NCBI RefSeq assembly: GCF_014764705.1
Contig: NZ_JACXXG010000024.1
Coordinates: forward strand, 1-64,000
Reading direction: 5' to 3'
DNA: 64,000 nucleotides
Origin: Stutzerimonas kunmingensis
GTDB lineage: Bacteria; Pseudomonadota; Gammaproteobacteria; Pseudomonadales; Pseudomonadaceae
The position numbers were made by a program, and so were the translations under genes. How positions within the stretch are numbered: the stretch's first letter is position 1; each line of letters begins with the position of its first letter. The notes beneath the pieces were generated by a model. It searched no databases, was not told the DNA's origin, and worked only from the letters and a program-made list of their open reading frames with translations. Positions 1 through 9,578 of this stretch are shown one piece after another.

Positions 1-42
1 GATTAGGACTTGCCACTGTTCTGCGGTGCGGTGTTTTCTCAT
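1..42 (-). CDS. IS66-type accessory protein (TnpA-like), N-terminal fragment
   Basis: Only the first 14 codons are inside the window: MRKHRTAEQWQVLI on the minus strand, after a GAGG ribosome-binding motif. The R-T-A-E-Q-W start resembles the small accessory protein that precedes tnpB and the DDE transposase in IS66 elements. The call rests on this short match and on the IS66-like terminus about 85 bases upstream, so it is tentative. Confidence 0.45.
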   Translation of the reverse strand, partial: MRKHRTAEQWQVLI

Positions 43-127
43 GGAAATAACCTCGCGTTGTTGAATGCGAGGTCACTCTAGGGCGGAAGTCAGCGGGATG
101 GCAGGATGTCTTGGAATGAACGCTTAC
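1..127 (-). mobile_element. IS66-family insertion sequence, one end only (rest lies outside the window)
   Basis: Read on the minus strand, this stretch begins at base 127 with GTAAGCGTTCA, the GTAAGCG type of terminus used by IS66-family elements. About 85 bases further in, an open reading frame starts (ATG at 42) in the position of the first IS66 accessory gene. A 7-bp inverted repeat (ACCTCGC at 50-56, GCGAGGT at 67-73) lies in the leader. Only one end is visible, so the 8-bp target duplication typical of the family cannot be tested. The element abuts the sensor-kinase gene and appears to have removed its start. Confidence 0.6.
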
Positions 128-155
128 ACTGCGTCACCTTTCGCTGACCGCCCGA

Positions 156-1502
156 ATGAGTGTCATGTTCATGTCTGTGGTGGTTGTAGTTCTCACCATA
201 GCTGGGCTGAGCTTCAATTTGCTTAGCCAGCATCACTTCGAAGTGTTGGATCGGCAGGCCTTGGTGGAGAAGCTCGAATCGACCAAGAAAATTTTCAATA
301 ACGTACGCAGCAGCGCAAACCTTGCTGAGGAGCTACCGCAGTTGCGAGCTCTGCTAGGTGCCCATCATGATTTAGCGGCGACCATCTTGAGCGAAGATGG
401 CAGAGTGCTCTTTTCTGATCCCAAGACAGTCGACGTCCCGGAAAGCTATAGGGACGCAGAACAGCAGAATATGTGGGAATGGAAATATGCCGGCCGCCTG
501 TATAGAGGATTGACTGCCCGAATCTCGGTAGCAGACCAGCCCGAACCACTTACAGCACTGTTGATTCTTGATGTCACTAACCACGCGCATTTCTTTCAGA
601 CTTTGCAGCGTTGGTTCGGCGTTGGATTAAGCGTCAGCGCTCTAATTAGTGCTGCGCTTGGCTGGATGGTAGTTAGAAGCGGTCTCAGGCCTCTGAGGCA
701 AGTTACCCATCTCGCCGCATCGATGTCAGCAAGGTCGTTGCAGGAACGAATGCCGCTTGAACCGATACCGCTTGAGTTACAGCAATTGGTTCTGTCCTTC
801 AATGCGATGTTAGGTCGCTTGGAAGATGCCTTTGTTCGGCTTTCCAATTTCTCGGCGGACATTGCTCATGAACTGCGAACCCCTGTTAGCAACCTCATGA
901 CCCACACCGAGGTGGTGCTGACCAAAAAGCGGAATATTGATGCTTATGAGGAGAATCTTTACTCCAATCTAGAGGAGTTGAAGCGTATGTCACGCATTAT
1001 TGACGACATGCTCTTTTTGGCCAAATCCGACAACGGCTTGATTATTCCCGAACAAGCGTCTATCGAACTAGCTGATGTCGTTGCTAAACTGCTTGCGTAT
1101 TACCACTTAGTGGCTGACGAACGCGATATCCGTCTCTCAGTCTCAGGCGCAGGAAATGTGCTGGGAGATAAATTAATGATTGATAGAGCGGTCTCCAATT
1201 TGTTATCCAACGCGCTGCGTTACACCCCGGTAGGGGAAACTATTTCTGTAACGATTCACGAGGCGGAAAGAACGGTAACCCTCAGCGTCGAGAATCCCGG
1301 AGGGACGATCGAGCCCGAGCACCTGGACAAGCTCTTTTATCGCTTCTATCGGGTCGATCCTGCCCGGCGCGAGGGTAGTCCAAGCAACGCTGGCCTCGGC
1401 TTGGCTATTACCAGATCTATTGTTGAGGCCCATAAAGGCAGAATCTGGTGCACCTCATTAGACGGCGTGACGGGCTTTCACATGGAATTTCCCCGCCAAT
1501 AA
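156..1502 (+). CDS. Heavy-metal (copper) sensor histidine kinase, CusS/CopS type, 5' end lost to an IS
   Basis: This is an inner-membrane two-component kinase that should sense periplasmic metal and phosphorylate a CopR/CusR regulator. From the ATG at 156 it has 448 residues: a first membrane segment (about 4-22), a periplasmic domain, a second membrane segment (about 152-172), HAMP, the phospho-acceptor His238 in AHELRTP, an N box (SNLLSNALRY) and a G box (GLGLAI). Upstream of ATG156 the codons still read L-R-H-L-S-L-T-A-R in frame, a typical kinase N terminus, until the IS end at base 127. The native start codon has therefore been removed. No strong ribosome-binding site precedes ATG156 and no partner regulator is visible, so function is uncertain. 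Confidence 0.85.
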   Translation: MSVMFMSVVVVVLTIAGLSFNLLSQHHFEVLDRQALVEKLESTKKIFNNVRSSANLAEELPQLRALLGAHHDLAATILSEDGRVLFSDPKTVDVPESYRDAEQQNMWEWKYAGRLYRGLTARISVADQPEPLTALLILDVTNHAHFFQTLQRWFGVGLSVSALISAALGWMVVRSGLRPLRQVTHLAASMSARSLQERMPLEPIPLELQQLVLSFNAMLGRLEDAFVRLSNFSADIAHELRTPVSNLMTHTEVVLTKKRNIDAYEENLYSNLEELKRMSRIIDDMLFLAKSDNGLIIPEQASIELADVVAKLLAYYHLVADERDIRLSVSGAGNVLGDKLMIDRAVSNLLSNALRYTPVGETISVTIHEAERTVTLSVENPGGTIEPEHLDKLFYRFYRVDPARREGSPSNAGLGLAITRSIVEAHKGRIWCTSLDGVTGFHMEFPRQ

Positions 1503-1561
1503 TAAAATATCGAATAAAGGTAAATATTTTAAAATCAGCCGCATAGCGATCATAAGGGACC

Positions 1562-1576
1562 TTACACGATTGTAAT
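1562..1576. promoter_or_regulatory. CopR/CusR-box-like palindrome upstream of the copper-storage gene
   Basis: TTACA-CGAT-TGTAAT is a near-perfect inverted repeat lying 112 bases before the csp start codon. It resembles the TGACA-N4-TGTNAT box described, as I recall it, for Pseudomonas CopR. This would place the storage protein under the same copper-responsive two-component control as the neighbouring kinase. The palindrome is visible; the regulator assignment is inferred. Confidence 0.45.
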
Positions 1577-1687
1577 GTTAACCATTGGAACGGACGAACT
1601 CTGAATATGTCGGATTTATGAGCTGCTAGAGGATCACCTCAGGCCAGCTCAAGACTATACGCTAAAATACGAACTTTGGAGGAAGTC

Positions 1688-2017
1688 ATGACTGAAACAA
1701 TGTTCAATAGCTGCATTCAAGCTTGTTCTAACTGCGCTCTAGTTTGCGAAGCATGCGCATCTGCCTGTTTACTTGAAGACGACGTACAAACGATGGCCCG
1801 TTGCATTGAGCTCGACAGAGATTGTGCTGACATATGTGCTCTGGCAGCCAGACTCATGAGTCGCCAGAGCGAGTTGGCTAAAGAGTTCTGTGCATTGTGT
1901 GCAAAAATTTGCCGAGCCTGCGGTGAAGAGTGTGCCAAGCATCAGATGGATCACTGCCAAGAGTGCGCGAAAGCCTGTATGAAGTGCGCTGAGGAATGTG
2001 AACGTATGGCTGTATAA
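1688..2017 (+). CDS. csp: Cysteine-rich four-helix-bundle copper-storage protein (Csp/DUF326 family)
   Basis: The 109-residue protein contains 19 cysteines, mostly in C-x2-C and C-x3-C spacings along amphipathic helices (such as SCIQAC, VCEACASAC, CALCAKICRAC). This is the hallmark of Csp four-helix bundles, which line their core with thiols and store many Cu(I) ions. There is no signal peptide, so it should be the cytosolic Csp3 type. The start is ATG 1688 with a GGAGGA ribosome-binding site at 1678-1683; a TTG four codons upstream overlaps that site and is rejected. With the upstream sensor kinase it forms a copper-handling module. A strong inverted repeat follows at 2028. Confidence 0.85.
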   Translation: MTETMFNSCIQACSNCALVCEACASACLLEDDVQTMARCIELDRDCADICALAARLMSRQSELAKEFCALCAKICRACGEECAKHQMDHCQECAKACMKCAEECERMAV

Positions 2018-2027
2018 CCAGCAAGCC

Positions 2028-2079
2028 GCTTTCCTGCCAAGATGGTATCTTATGGACTTGGTAGGAAAGCGCTTTTATT
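2028..2079 (+). terminator. Probable terminator after csp
   Basis: GCTTTCCTGCCAAG (2028-2041) pairs with CTTGGTAGGAAAGC (2057-2070) with one mismatch around a 15-base loop, followed by GCTTTTATT. The arrangement fits intrinsic termination of the csp transcript. The remaining bases to 2236 are AT-rich and show no gene. Confidence 0.6.
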
Positions 2080-2236
2080 CAGTGGCAGGACACCTACGCT
2101 CTACCCACTGAAATGACGCCTTGGCTTCTATTGTTACTCTTGTGCAAAAAAAAGAATGCCATTTGAAAAATCAGTCATAAGCCAATCGTAACGATCATAC
2201 AATTGGCTTATATCGTATTAATTCCCTTATAAATAA

Positions 2237-2536
2237 TTAACCGTTATTGATGCCAACTGGCGCGCTACGGAACTCCACTGAGTGGACAACTCCATCAGGA
2301 GTACGAATTTTGATTTCGTATGGCTGCGCACGATAGCTTGGCCAGCCTAGAATACTATCTTCGCCCATTGGCGTCACACTTAGTACATCACCGCTTTCAA
2401 GAAGAACCTTTAAAGCCTGTCTACCCTCGACTGCAGCATAGTCATGCTGCATCGTTGAGTTTCTATCAACCTCAGCCATTGCGAAGGAGGAACTTACGGC
2501 TATGCCAACAGCAAGAACTGCCGCAAATTTTTTCAT
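2237..2536 (-). CDS. Small exported protein of unknown function (possibly DUF2790-like)
   Basis: A 99-residue protein starts at ATG 2536 after an AGAGGTG ribosome-binding site; the longer in-frame version from 2593 lacks one. Residues 1-21 form a clear signal peptide (MKK, hydrophobic core, then AMA before E), so it should be periplasmic. The mature part ends in a segment that looks beta-rich (YEIKIRTPDGVVHSVEFR). Small periplasmic DUF2790 proteins near metal-response genes of Pseudomonas have a similar size and layout, but the sequence match is weak. It lies in the copper island, convergent with csp. I do not assign a function. Confidence 0.6.
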   Translation of the reverse strand: MKKFAAVLAVGIAVSSSFAMAEVDRNSTMQHDYAAVEGRQALKVLLESGDVLSVTPMGEDSILGWPSYRAQPYEIKIRTPDGVVHSVEFRSAPVGINNG

Positions 2537-3278
2537 CGTTAACACCTCTTGGTCATTGATGTTGGATAGTTTAAAGGTGTCAACCTTACACAAAGCTGAG
2601 TCTTATATTACATTAATGCTAAGCGGAGCTTACGTGTGATGTGCTCTTAACCTCATCACTTGCACTGAAAAACAGCAGAAATTTTTGTTCGATGGCCGCT
2701 GCTCGTGGTCTTCAAATTCCGGCAGCAAGAAGCGGATACTCGAACAAGGCGTAGTTCCCCCAAGCGCAACAGAATCTCAAGACAACACTAGCATTTATGC
2801 CGTGAGCCAATTTATTCTAGATAATTTCTCCTAGATTAATCAGATGTAATACCGTCTGTGGCCGGCCATGACATCTGGATGCAAAAAGCACATGCATCCG
2901 ACCGCGTAGCGGTAATTGCTGTGGAGAACCGCGTCCGGTTGAATGGCACAGGCTCTGAAAAAGCGCGCGGCGTCGGTGAGTGAACATATTGCAAATTACT
3001 TTAATCCAACGGAAGCGTTACAGGCTTCACTCAGCGCGTTTTTTTCAGGTGCTCTCAGCTACAGACTTATTCCGATAGTACGCAGTGCCTCCCAGGACTT
3101 GGTTGAAACCAGGTGGTCCCTGCCAATTCCTTGGTAAACCGGTGGACTTAAGCAGAGTTTCTGCGTCCACTCCATTTCTCTCAAAGTCCTCTAGGTCCCA
3201 CTCGAAAAAGCTAACAAGGGCTTGAAAAACAGTATTCGGAACACTGGAAACCATACCCATGCTTAGCCCATAAACGGA
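2537..3278. other. AT-rich island segment without a convincing gene
   Basis: This stretch is visibly richer in A and T than the neighbouring core genome. It contains the promoter region of the small exported protein, with a TTGACA on the minus strand near 2573-2578. It also has a short hairpin (GGATGC and GCATCC around 2876-2899). One 64-codon frame on the plus strand (2943-3137) and one 87-codon frame on the minus strand (3045-3308) are open. Neither has a recognisable family or a good start signal. The minus frame contains VDAETLLKSTGLP, vaguely like the N-terminal region of some AraC-type regulators, and may be a gene remnant. Confidence 0.4.
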
Positions 3279-3303
3279 AAACCCCTGTAGATACAGGGGT
3301 TTA
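3279..3303. repeat. Perfect hairpin next to the transposon end (possible bidirectional terminator)
   Basis: AAACCCCTGTA (3279-3289) and TACAGGGGTTT (3292-3302) form an 11-bp perfect stem with a two-base loop. A-tracts and T-tracts flank it on both sides, so it could stop transcription in either direction. It lies just inside the Tn7-like end, where it would insulate island cargo from glmS transcription. Confidence 0.55.
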
Positions 3304-3307
3304 GGCA

Positions 3308-3371
3308 TTGTGTCAGACTTTAATAGCTTGTGTCAGACTTTATTATATTGTGTCAATCTTTATTCCGTGCA
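3308..3371. mobile_element. Tn7-like transposon end with three tandem TnsB-type repeats at attTn7
   Basis: Three direct repeats of exactly 20 bp start at 3308, 3328 and 3348. Their common core is TTGTGTCARWCTTTA followed by WT. Read from glmS into the island they become AATAAAG-type motifs resembling the TnsB sites of the Tn7 right end. The last base of the glmS stop codon is 3399, so the canonical insertion centre 25 bp downstream is 3374. An element ending at 3371, with target bases 3372-3376 (GCCAG), fits that rule. The inferred terminus is TGCACGG instead of the usual TGT. Family and position knowledge come from Tn7; the exact boundary is inferred. Confidence 0.6.
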
Positions 3372-3398
3372 GCCAGCTGCGTTTGGCGCAGTTTCCGG

Positions 3399-5249
3399 TC
3401 ATTCCACCGTTACTGACTTGGCCAGATTGCGCGGCTGGTCGACGTCCGTCCCGCGCAATACGGCGACGTAGTAGGAAAGCAGTTGCAGCGGCAGGGTGTA
3501 GAGGATCGGTGCGAGCACGTCGTGGATATGCGGCATGCTGACGATGAAGGTGCCCTCTCCGTTCTCGATGCCGGCCTCGCGATCGGCAAAGACAATCAGC
3601 TCACCGCCGCGGGCGCGCACTTCCTGCAGGTTGGACTTGAGCTTTTCTAACAGCTCGTTGTTTGGTGCCACAGTGACCACCGGCATGTCCGCGTCCACCA
3701 GTGCTAGCGGGCCGTGCTTCAGCTCCCCCGCCGGATAGGCTTCGGCGTGGATATAGGAGATTTCCTTGAGCTTGAGCGCGCCTTCCATCGCCACCGGATA
3801 TTGCGCGCCGCGACCCAGAAACAGCGTGTGATGCTTCTCGGCGAAGTGCTCGGAAATCTTCTCCACCGTAGCATCCATCGCCAGCGCCTCGCCCAGGCGG
3901 GTCGGCAGCCGGCGCAACTCGTCGACCAGTTCGGCCTCCAGCGCAGGGGAAAGCGTGCCCCGGACCTGGCCCAGCGACAGCGTCAGCAACAGCAGACCAA
4001 CCAGCTGGGTGGTGAAGGCCTTGGTCGAAGCCACGCCGATTTCCGGGCCGGCCTGGGTGAGCAGGGTCAGGTCCGACTCGCGCACCAGCGAACTGATGCC
4101 GACGTTGCAGATCGCCAGGCTCGCCAGATAGCGACCTTCCTGCTCGGTGCGCGCCTTGGCGTTACGCAGCGCTGCCAGCGAATCTGCCGTCTCGCCGGAC
4201 TGGGAGATAGTGACGAACAGGGTGTCCGGCTGCACCACCACCTTGCGGTAGCGAAATTCGCTGGCAACCTCGACCTGACAGGGTATGCCGGCCAGTTCCT
4301 CCAGCCAGTAACGCGCGACCATGCCGGCGTGATAGCTGGTGCCACAGGCGACGATCTGCACATTGCGCACTTTGGCGAACAGCTCGGCGGCTTGCGGTCC
4401 GAACGCCTGCACCAAGACCTGATGATCGCCTAGCCGGCCTTCCAGAGTGCGCTGCACCACCTTCGGCTGCTCGTGAATCTCCTTGAGCATGAAGTGGCGG
4501 TACTCGCCCTTGTCCGCCGCCTCGGCGCCTTCGTGATACTGCACGGCCTCGCGCTGCACCGGCTGGCCGTCGACATCCCAGATCTGCACCGCATCGCGGC
4601 GGATTTCGGCGATGTCGCCCTCTTCCAGATACATGAAACGGTCGGTGACCTGACGCAGCGCCAGCTGGTCCGAGGCGAGGAAGTTTTCGCCCAGGCCCAG
4701 ACCGATCACCAGCGGGCTGCCGCTGCGCGCGGCGAGCAGGCGATCCGGCTGCCGCGCACTGATCACCGCCAGTCCGTAGGCGCCATGCAGTTCCTTGACT
4801 GCCGCCTTCAGCGCAGCGGTGAGGTCGCCGAGCGAATCGAGCTTGTGGTGCAGCAGGTGCACGATGACTTCGGTGTCGGTATCCGAGACGAATACGTAAC
4901 CCATCTCCTTGAGCTGAGCCCGCAGCGCCTCGTGGTTCTCGATGATGCCGTTGTGCACCACGGCCAGATCATCACCGGAGAAATGCGGATGGGCATTGCG
5001 CTCGCAGGGCGCGCCATGGGTTGCCCAGCGGGTATGCGCAATGCCCAGGCGGCCGGCCAGCTGCGTGTGTTGCTGAGCCTGCTCCAGTTCGGCGACCTTG
5101 CCATTACGGCGCAGACGCTCGAGTGTGCCGTTCTCGTCCAGCACGGCAACGCCGGCACTGTCATAGCCACGGTATTCCAGGCGCTTGAGGCCCTCGAGAA
5201 GGATCGCGGTGATGTTGCGTTCGGCGACGGCGCCAACGATGCCACACAT
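3399..5249 (-). CDS. glmS: Glutamine--fructose-6-phosphate aminotransferase (isomerizing)
   Basis: GlmS makes glucosamine-6-phosphate from fructose-6-phosphate and glutamine, the first committed step to peptidoglycan and LPS amino sugars. The 616-residue protein starts MCGIVGA, so Cys2 is the N-terminal nucleophile of the glutaminase domain. The C-terminal half has two SIS domains (ACGTSYH near 305; [18 protein letters not shown] near 480) and ends in SVTVE, the conserved tail whose DNA is the TnsD recognition site of attTn7. It lies two bases downstream of glmR and in line with glmU. Its 3' flank is occupied by the Tn7-like end. Confidence 0.98.
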   Translation of the reverse strand: MCGIVGAVAERNITAILLEGLKRLEYRGYDSAGVAVLDENGTLERLRRNGKVAELEQAQQHTQLAGRLGIAHTRWATHGAPCERNAHPHFSGDDLAVVHNGIIENHEALRAQLKEMGYVFVSDTDTEVIVHLLHHKLDSLGDLTAALKAAVKELHGAYGLAVISARQPDRLLAARSGSPLVIGLGLGENFLASDQLALRQVTDRFMYLEEGDIAEIRRDAVQIWDVDGQPVQREAVQYHEGAEAADKGEYRHFMLKEIHEQPKVVQRTLEGRLGDHQVLVQAFGPQAAELFAKVRNVQIVACGTSYHAGMVARYWLEELAGIPCQVEVASEFRYRKVVVQPDTLFVTISQSGETADSLAALRNAKARTEQEGRYLASLAICNVGISSLVRESDLTLLTQAGPEIGVASTKAFTTQLVGLLLLTLSLGQVRGTLSPALEAELVDELRRLPTRLGEALAMDATVEKISEHFAEKHHTLFLGRGAQYPVAMEGALKLKEISYIHAEAYPAGELKHGPLALVDADMPVVTVAPNNELLEKLKSNLQEVRARGGELIVFADREAGIENGEGTFIVSMPHIHDVLAPILYTLPLQLLSYYVAVLRGTDVDQPRNLAKSVTVE

Positions 5250-5251
5250 GC

Positions 5252-6034
5252 TCAGGTCTCCAGATTGGTTTCGACGGCCACGCAGATCAGTTTGACGCCG
5301 CGGGCCAGGATGCTGCTGCGCGCCTCGTCGCTGAGGCGCTCATCGGTAATCAGGGTGTGCACGCTGCTCCAGGGCAGCTCAAGATTGGGGATGCGCCGAC
5401 CGAACTTGTCGGCCTCGGCGAGCACGATGACTTCCCGCGCGACGTCGGCCATCACTCGGGACAACCCTAGCAGTTCGTTGAAGGTGGTGGTGCCCCGCTC
5501 CAGATCGATGCCATCGGCACCGATGAACAGTTGGTCAAAGTCATAGGAGCGCAGCACCTGCTCGGCGACCTGGCCCTGAAAGGACTCCGAATGCGGGTCC
5601 CAGGTGCCGCCGGTCATCAGCAGCACCGGCTCATGCTCCAGCTCGCGCAGCGCATTGACCACGTTCAGCGAATTGGTCATCACCACCAGCCCGTGCTTGT
5701 GGCCGAGCTGAGGAATCATCGCCGCCGTGGTGGTGCCGCTGTCGATGATGATCCGCGCGTGCTCACGGATGCAGCCAACCGCAGCACGGGCGATCGCCTG
5801 CTTCCAGGGCGAAACGGGCTGCACGCTGTCGCCGATCAGCTCCTGAGGCAGCGGAACCGCACCGCCGTAGCGGCGCAGCAGCAGGCCATTTTTCTCCAGC
5901 GCAGCGAGGTCCTTGCGGATGGTGACTTCCGAGGTTTCGAAGCGCCGCGACAGCTCGTCCACACTGACCTCGCCGAGCTCGTTGAGCAAGGCGAGGATCG
6001 CGTGGCGACGTTGTGGAGTGTTGCGCTTCGACAT
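5252..6034 (-). CDS. glmR: DeoR-family transcriptional regulator between glmU and glmS
   Basis: The 260-residue protein has an N-terminal winged helix ([24 protein letters not shown], around residues 20-43) and a DeoR C-terminal sugar-phosphate sensor domain with the typical DSGTTT motif. P. aeruginosa carries a DeoR regulator named GlmR at this position, and control of amino-sugar synthesis is the likely job. I start it at ATG 6034 ([14 protein letters not shown]); the open frame upstream to 6307 is arginine/serine-rich noise running into glmU. The stop lies two bases before glmS, so the two are probably co-transcribed. A palindromic operator lies immediately upstream of the start. Confidence 0.92.
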   Translation of the reverse strand: MSKRNTPQRRHAILALLNELGEVSVDELSRRFETSEVTIRKDLAALEKNGLLLRRYGGAVPLPQELIGDSVQPVSPWKQAIARAAVGCIREHARIIIDSGTTTAAMIPQLGHKHGLVVMTNSLNVVNALRELEHEPVLLMTGGTWDPHSESFQGQVAEQVLRSYDFDQLFIGADGIDLERGTTTFNELLGLSRVMADVAREVIVLAEADKFGRRIPNLELPWSSVHTLITDERLSDEARSSILARGVKLICVAVETNLET

Positions 6035-6040
6035 AGATAT

Positions 6041-6075
6041 GTTTCGATTCGAAAGATAACGGCTCGAATCAAAAC
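6041..6075. promoter_or_regulatory. Palindromic operator upstream of glmR
   Basis: GTTTCGATTCGA (6041-6052) and TCGAATCAAAAC (6064-6075) are inverted repeats with one mismatch over 12 bases, separated by 11 bases. They sit 7 bases upstream of the glmR start codon. The left arm is part of a second, smaller palindrome (TTTCGATTCGAAA). This size and position suit a DeoR-family operator, so autoregulation of glmR-glmS is inferred. Confidence 0.55.
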
Positions 6076-6164
6076 ATAAGTGCTTACGGGCTGCAAGCTG
6101 CTGGCGATCCGGCGTCACCCACCAACAGTGGGAAGCAGGCCGGCATCCCGCGCCGAACGCGGAT

Positions 6165-7526
6165 CTACGACTGCTTCTTCGGTCGCTGCCAGCCTTCGAT
6201 ATTGCGCTGGCGACCGCGGCCGAGGCCCAGGGTATGGGCCGGCACGTCCTCGGTGATCGTCGAACCGGCGCCGGTCGTTGCGCCATCACCGAGATGCAGC
6301 GGTGCAACCAGCGAACTGTTGGAGCCGATGAAAACGTCCTCGCCCATCACCGTCCTGAATTTGTTGGCGCCATCGTAGTTGCAAGTGATGGTACCGGCAC
6401 CGATGTTAGTCCGCGCGCCGATCTCGGCGTCACCGAGGTAGCTGAGATGCCCGGCCTTGGCGCCATCACCGAGGGTCGCGTTCTTCAGCTCGACGAAGTT
6501 GCCGACATGCGCCTTGGCGCCGAGCACGCTGCCTGGACGCAGCCGCGCGAACGGGCCGCAATCGGCACTCTCGCCGACTACCGCACCCTCAAGATGGGAG
6601 TTGGCCTTGACGATCGCACCGCGACGCAACGTGCTGTCCTTGATCACGCAGTTCGGTCCGATCTGCACATCGTCCTCGATGGTCACCATGCCTTCGAGAA
6701 TGACATTGACGTCGATCAGCACGTCTCGCCCGACCTCTACCTCGCCACGCAGATCGAAACGTGCCGGGTCGCGCAGCGTCACGCCCCGGGCCATCAAACG
6801 ACGAGCGGCACGCTGCTGGTAATGGCGTTCCAGCTCGGCCAGCTGGATACGGTCGTTGGCACCTTGCACTTCCATAGCGTCCAGCGGCTGCTCGGTGGCC
6901 ACGCGCAGGCCGTCGGCCACAGCCATGGCGATGACGTCAGTCAGGTAGTACTCGCCCTGGGCATTGCTGTTGGACAGGCGACCCAGCCATTCGCCGATAC
7001 GGCTGCCCGGTACGGCGAGAATCCCGGTATTGCCCTCGCGGATCGCCTTCTGCTCGTCGCTGGCATCCTTGTGCTCGACGATAGCCTGCACTTCGCCGCG
7101 CGCGTCGCGGACGATGCGTCCATAGCCGGTTGGGTCGTCCAGCTTCACCGTCAGCAGCGCGAGTTGCTCCGGCCCTACCTTCTGCAACAGGCGCTGCAGG
7201 GTGTCGGCTTCGATCAGTGGTACGTCACCGTAAAGGATCAGCACGCGCTCGGCCGACAGATTCGGCAACGCCTGGGCTACAGCATGGCCGGTACCCAGCT
7301 GCTCGGCCTGAACGACGAAGGCGAGATCATCGCCGGCCAGTCGCTGGCGCACCTGCTCGGCACCGTGGCCAATAACCACCTGGATGCTTTTCGGCTGCAA
7401 TGCACGCGCGGTGTCGATCACGTGCCCGAGCATGGATTTTCCGGCGACCGGATGCAGAATCTTGGGCAGCGCCGAACGCATGCGCGTGCCCTGGCCAGCG
7501 GCGAGAATGACGATATCGAGAGACAT
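6165..7526 (-). CDS. glmU: Bifunctional UDP-GlcNAc pyrophosphorylase / glucosamine-1-phosphate acetyltransferase
   Basis: GlmU acetylates glucosamine-1-phosphate and then couples it to UTP, giving UDP-GlcNAc for peptidoglycan and LPS. The 453-residue length is standard. The N-terminal uridyltransferase domain carries LAAGQGTRM (residues 8-16). The C-terminal half (from about 230) shows the hexapeptide repeats of a left-handed beta helix and the acetyltransferase segment with [10 protein letters not shown]. It lies upstream of glmR-glmS, so the flanking glm genes provide its substrate pathway. It is separated from atpC by a terminator. Confidence 0.98.
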   Translation of the reverse strand: MSLDIVILAAGQGTRMRSALPKILHPVAGKSMLGHVIDTARALQPKSIQVVIGHGAEQVRQRLAGDDLAFVVQAEQLGTGHAVAQALPNLSAERVLILYGDVPLIEADTLQRLLQKVGPEQLALLTVKLDDPTGYGRIVRDARGEVQAIVEHKDASDEQKAIREGNTGILAVPGSRIGEWLGRLSNSNAQGEYYLTDVIAMAVADGLRVATEQPLDAMEVQGANDRIQLAELERHYQQRAARRLMARGVTLRDPARFDLRGEVEVGRDVLIDVNVILEGMVTIEDDVQIGPNCVIKDSTLRRGAIVKANSHLEGAVVGESADCGPFARLRPGSVLGAKAHVGNFVELKNATLGDGAKAGHLSYLGDAEIGARTNIGAGTITCNYDGANKFRTVMGEDVFIGSNSSLVAPLHLGDGATTGAGSTITEDVPAHTLGLGRGRQRNIEGWQRPKKQS

Positions 7527-7602
7527 GAAGCGATTCCTGAGCGGTATCGGCCCGTCAGCTCACCCGTACGTCAGAGTGCAGCTGGTATAAGCGCCGACAA
7601 AT

Positions 7603-7636
7603 GGCAGAAAAAGAAAAAGGGTAGCCAAGGCTACCC
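7603..7636 (-). terminator. Rho-independent terminator of the atp operon
   Basis: On the minus strand GGGTAGCC and GGCTACCC (7619-7626 with 7629-7636) form an 8-bp stem. It is followed by a long T-rich tract (the A-rich run at about 7607-7618 on the plus strand). It sits between the atpC stop and the glmU start and ends the ATP synthase transcript. Confidence 0.85.
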
Positions 7637-7668
7637 TTTTACTCGTGCGCGATGAAGTCGCTTGCCGA

Positions 7669-8097
7669 TCAGTGTCGGCCGTACTTCTTGCGCATTGCCT
7701 CGATGGTTCGCAGCTGGGCTGCGGCCTCGGCCAGGCGAGCGGCGGCGGAGCCGTAATCGAACTCCGCGCCCTTCTCGTGCAGGGCCTTCTCGGCAGCTTT
7801 GACGGCAGCCTGAGCGGCAGCTTCGTCGATGTCCTTGGCGCGCGTAGCGGTATCGGCGAGAACCTTCACCATGTTCGGCTGCACTTCGATGAAGCCGCCG
7901 GAGATGTAGAAGATCTCCTCGTCACCACCCTGCTTGATCACTCGAACCGGACCCGGCTTGAGATCAGTCAGCAGCGGCGCGTGACCCGGCAGAACGCCGA
8001 TGTCACCCAGGTTGCCGTGGGCGACGACCATTTCCACCAGCCCCGAGAACAGCTCTTCTTCCGCACTGACGATGTCGCAATGCACTGTCATAGCCAT
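7669..8097 (-). CDS. atpC: F1 ATP synthase subunit epsilon
   Basis: This is the rotor subunit of the F1 central stalk, which couples rotation to catalysis and can inhibit ATP hydrolysis. The 142-residue protein has the N-terminal beta sandwich (GHAPLLT) and a C-terminal two-helix region rich in Ala, Lys and Glu. I choose ATG 8097 ([13 protein letters not shown]), as in E. coli MAMTYHLDVVSAE. The GAGG ribosome-binding site is 7 bases before it but only one base before the alternative ATG at 8103. It is the last gene of the atp operon. Confidence 0.96.
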   Translation of the reverse strand: MAMTVHCDIVSAEEELFSGLVEMVVAHGNLGDIGVLPGHAPLLTDLKPGPVRVIKQGGDEEIFYISGGFIEVQPNMVKVLADTATRAKDIDEAAAQAAVKAAEKALHEKGAEFDYGSAAARLAEAAAQLRTIEAMRKKYGRH

Positions 8098-8171
8098 GTT
8101 CATGCCTCGGTAATCAGCCTGACCAGCAGCTGCCGGTCAGGCTGGTTGGCGCCCGCGAACGGGCGCGCCAG

Positions 8172-9578
<1,407 letters not shown>

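Noticed and set aside
2943-3137. 64-codon plus-strand frame in the island
   Set aside because: It has no convincing ribosome-binding site, no family resemblance and lies opposite another weak frame.
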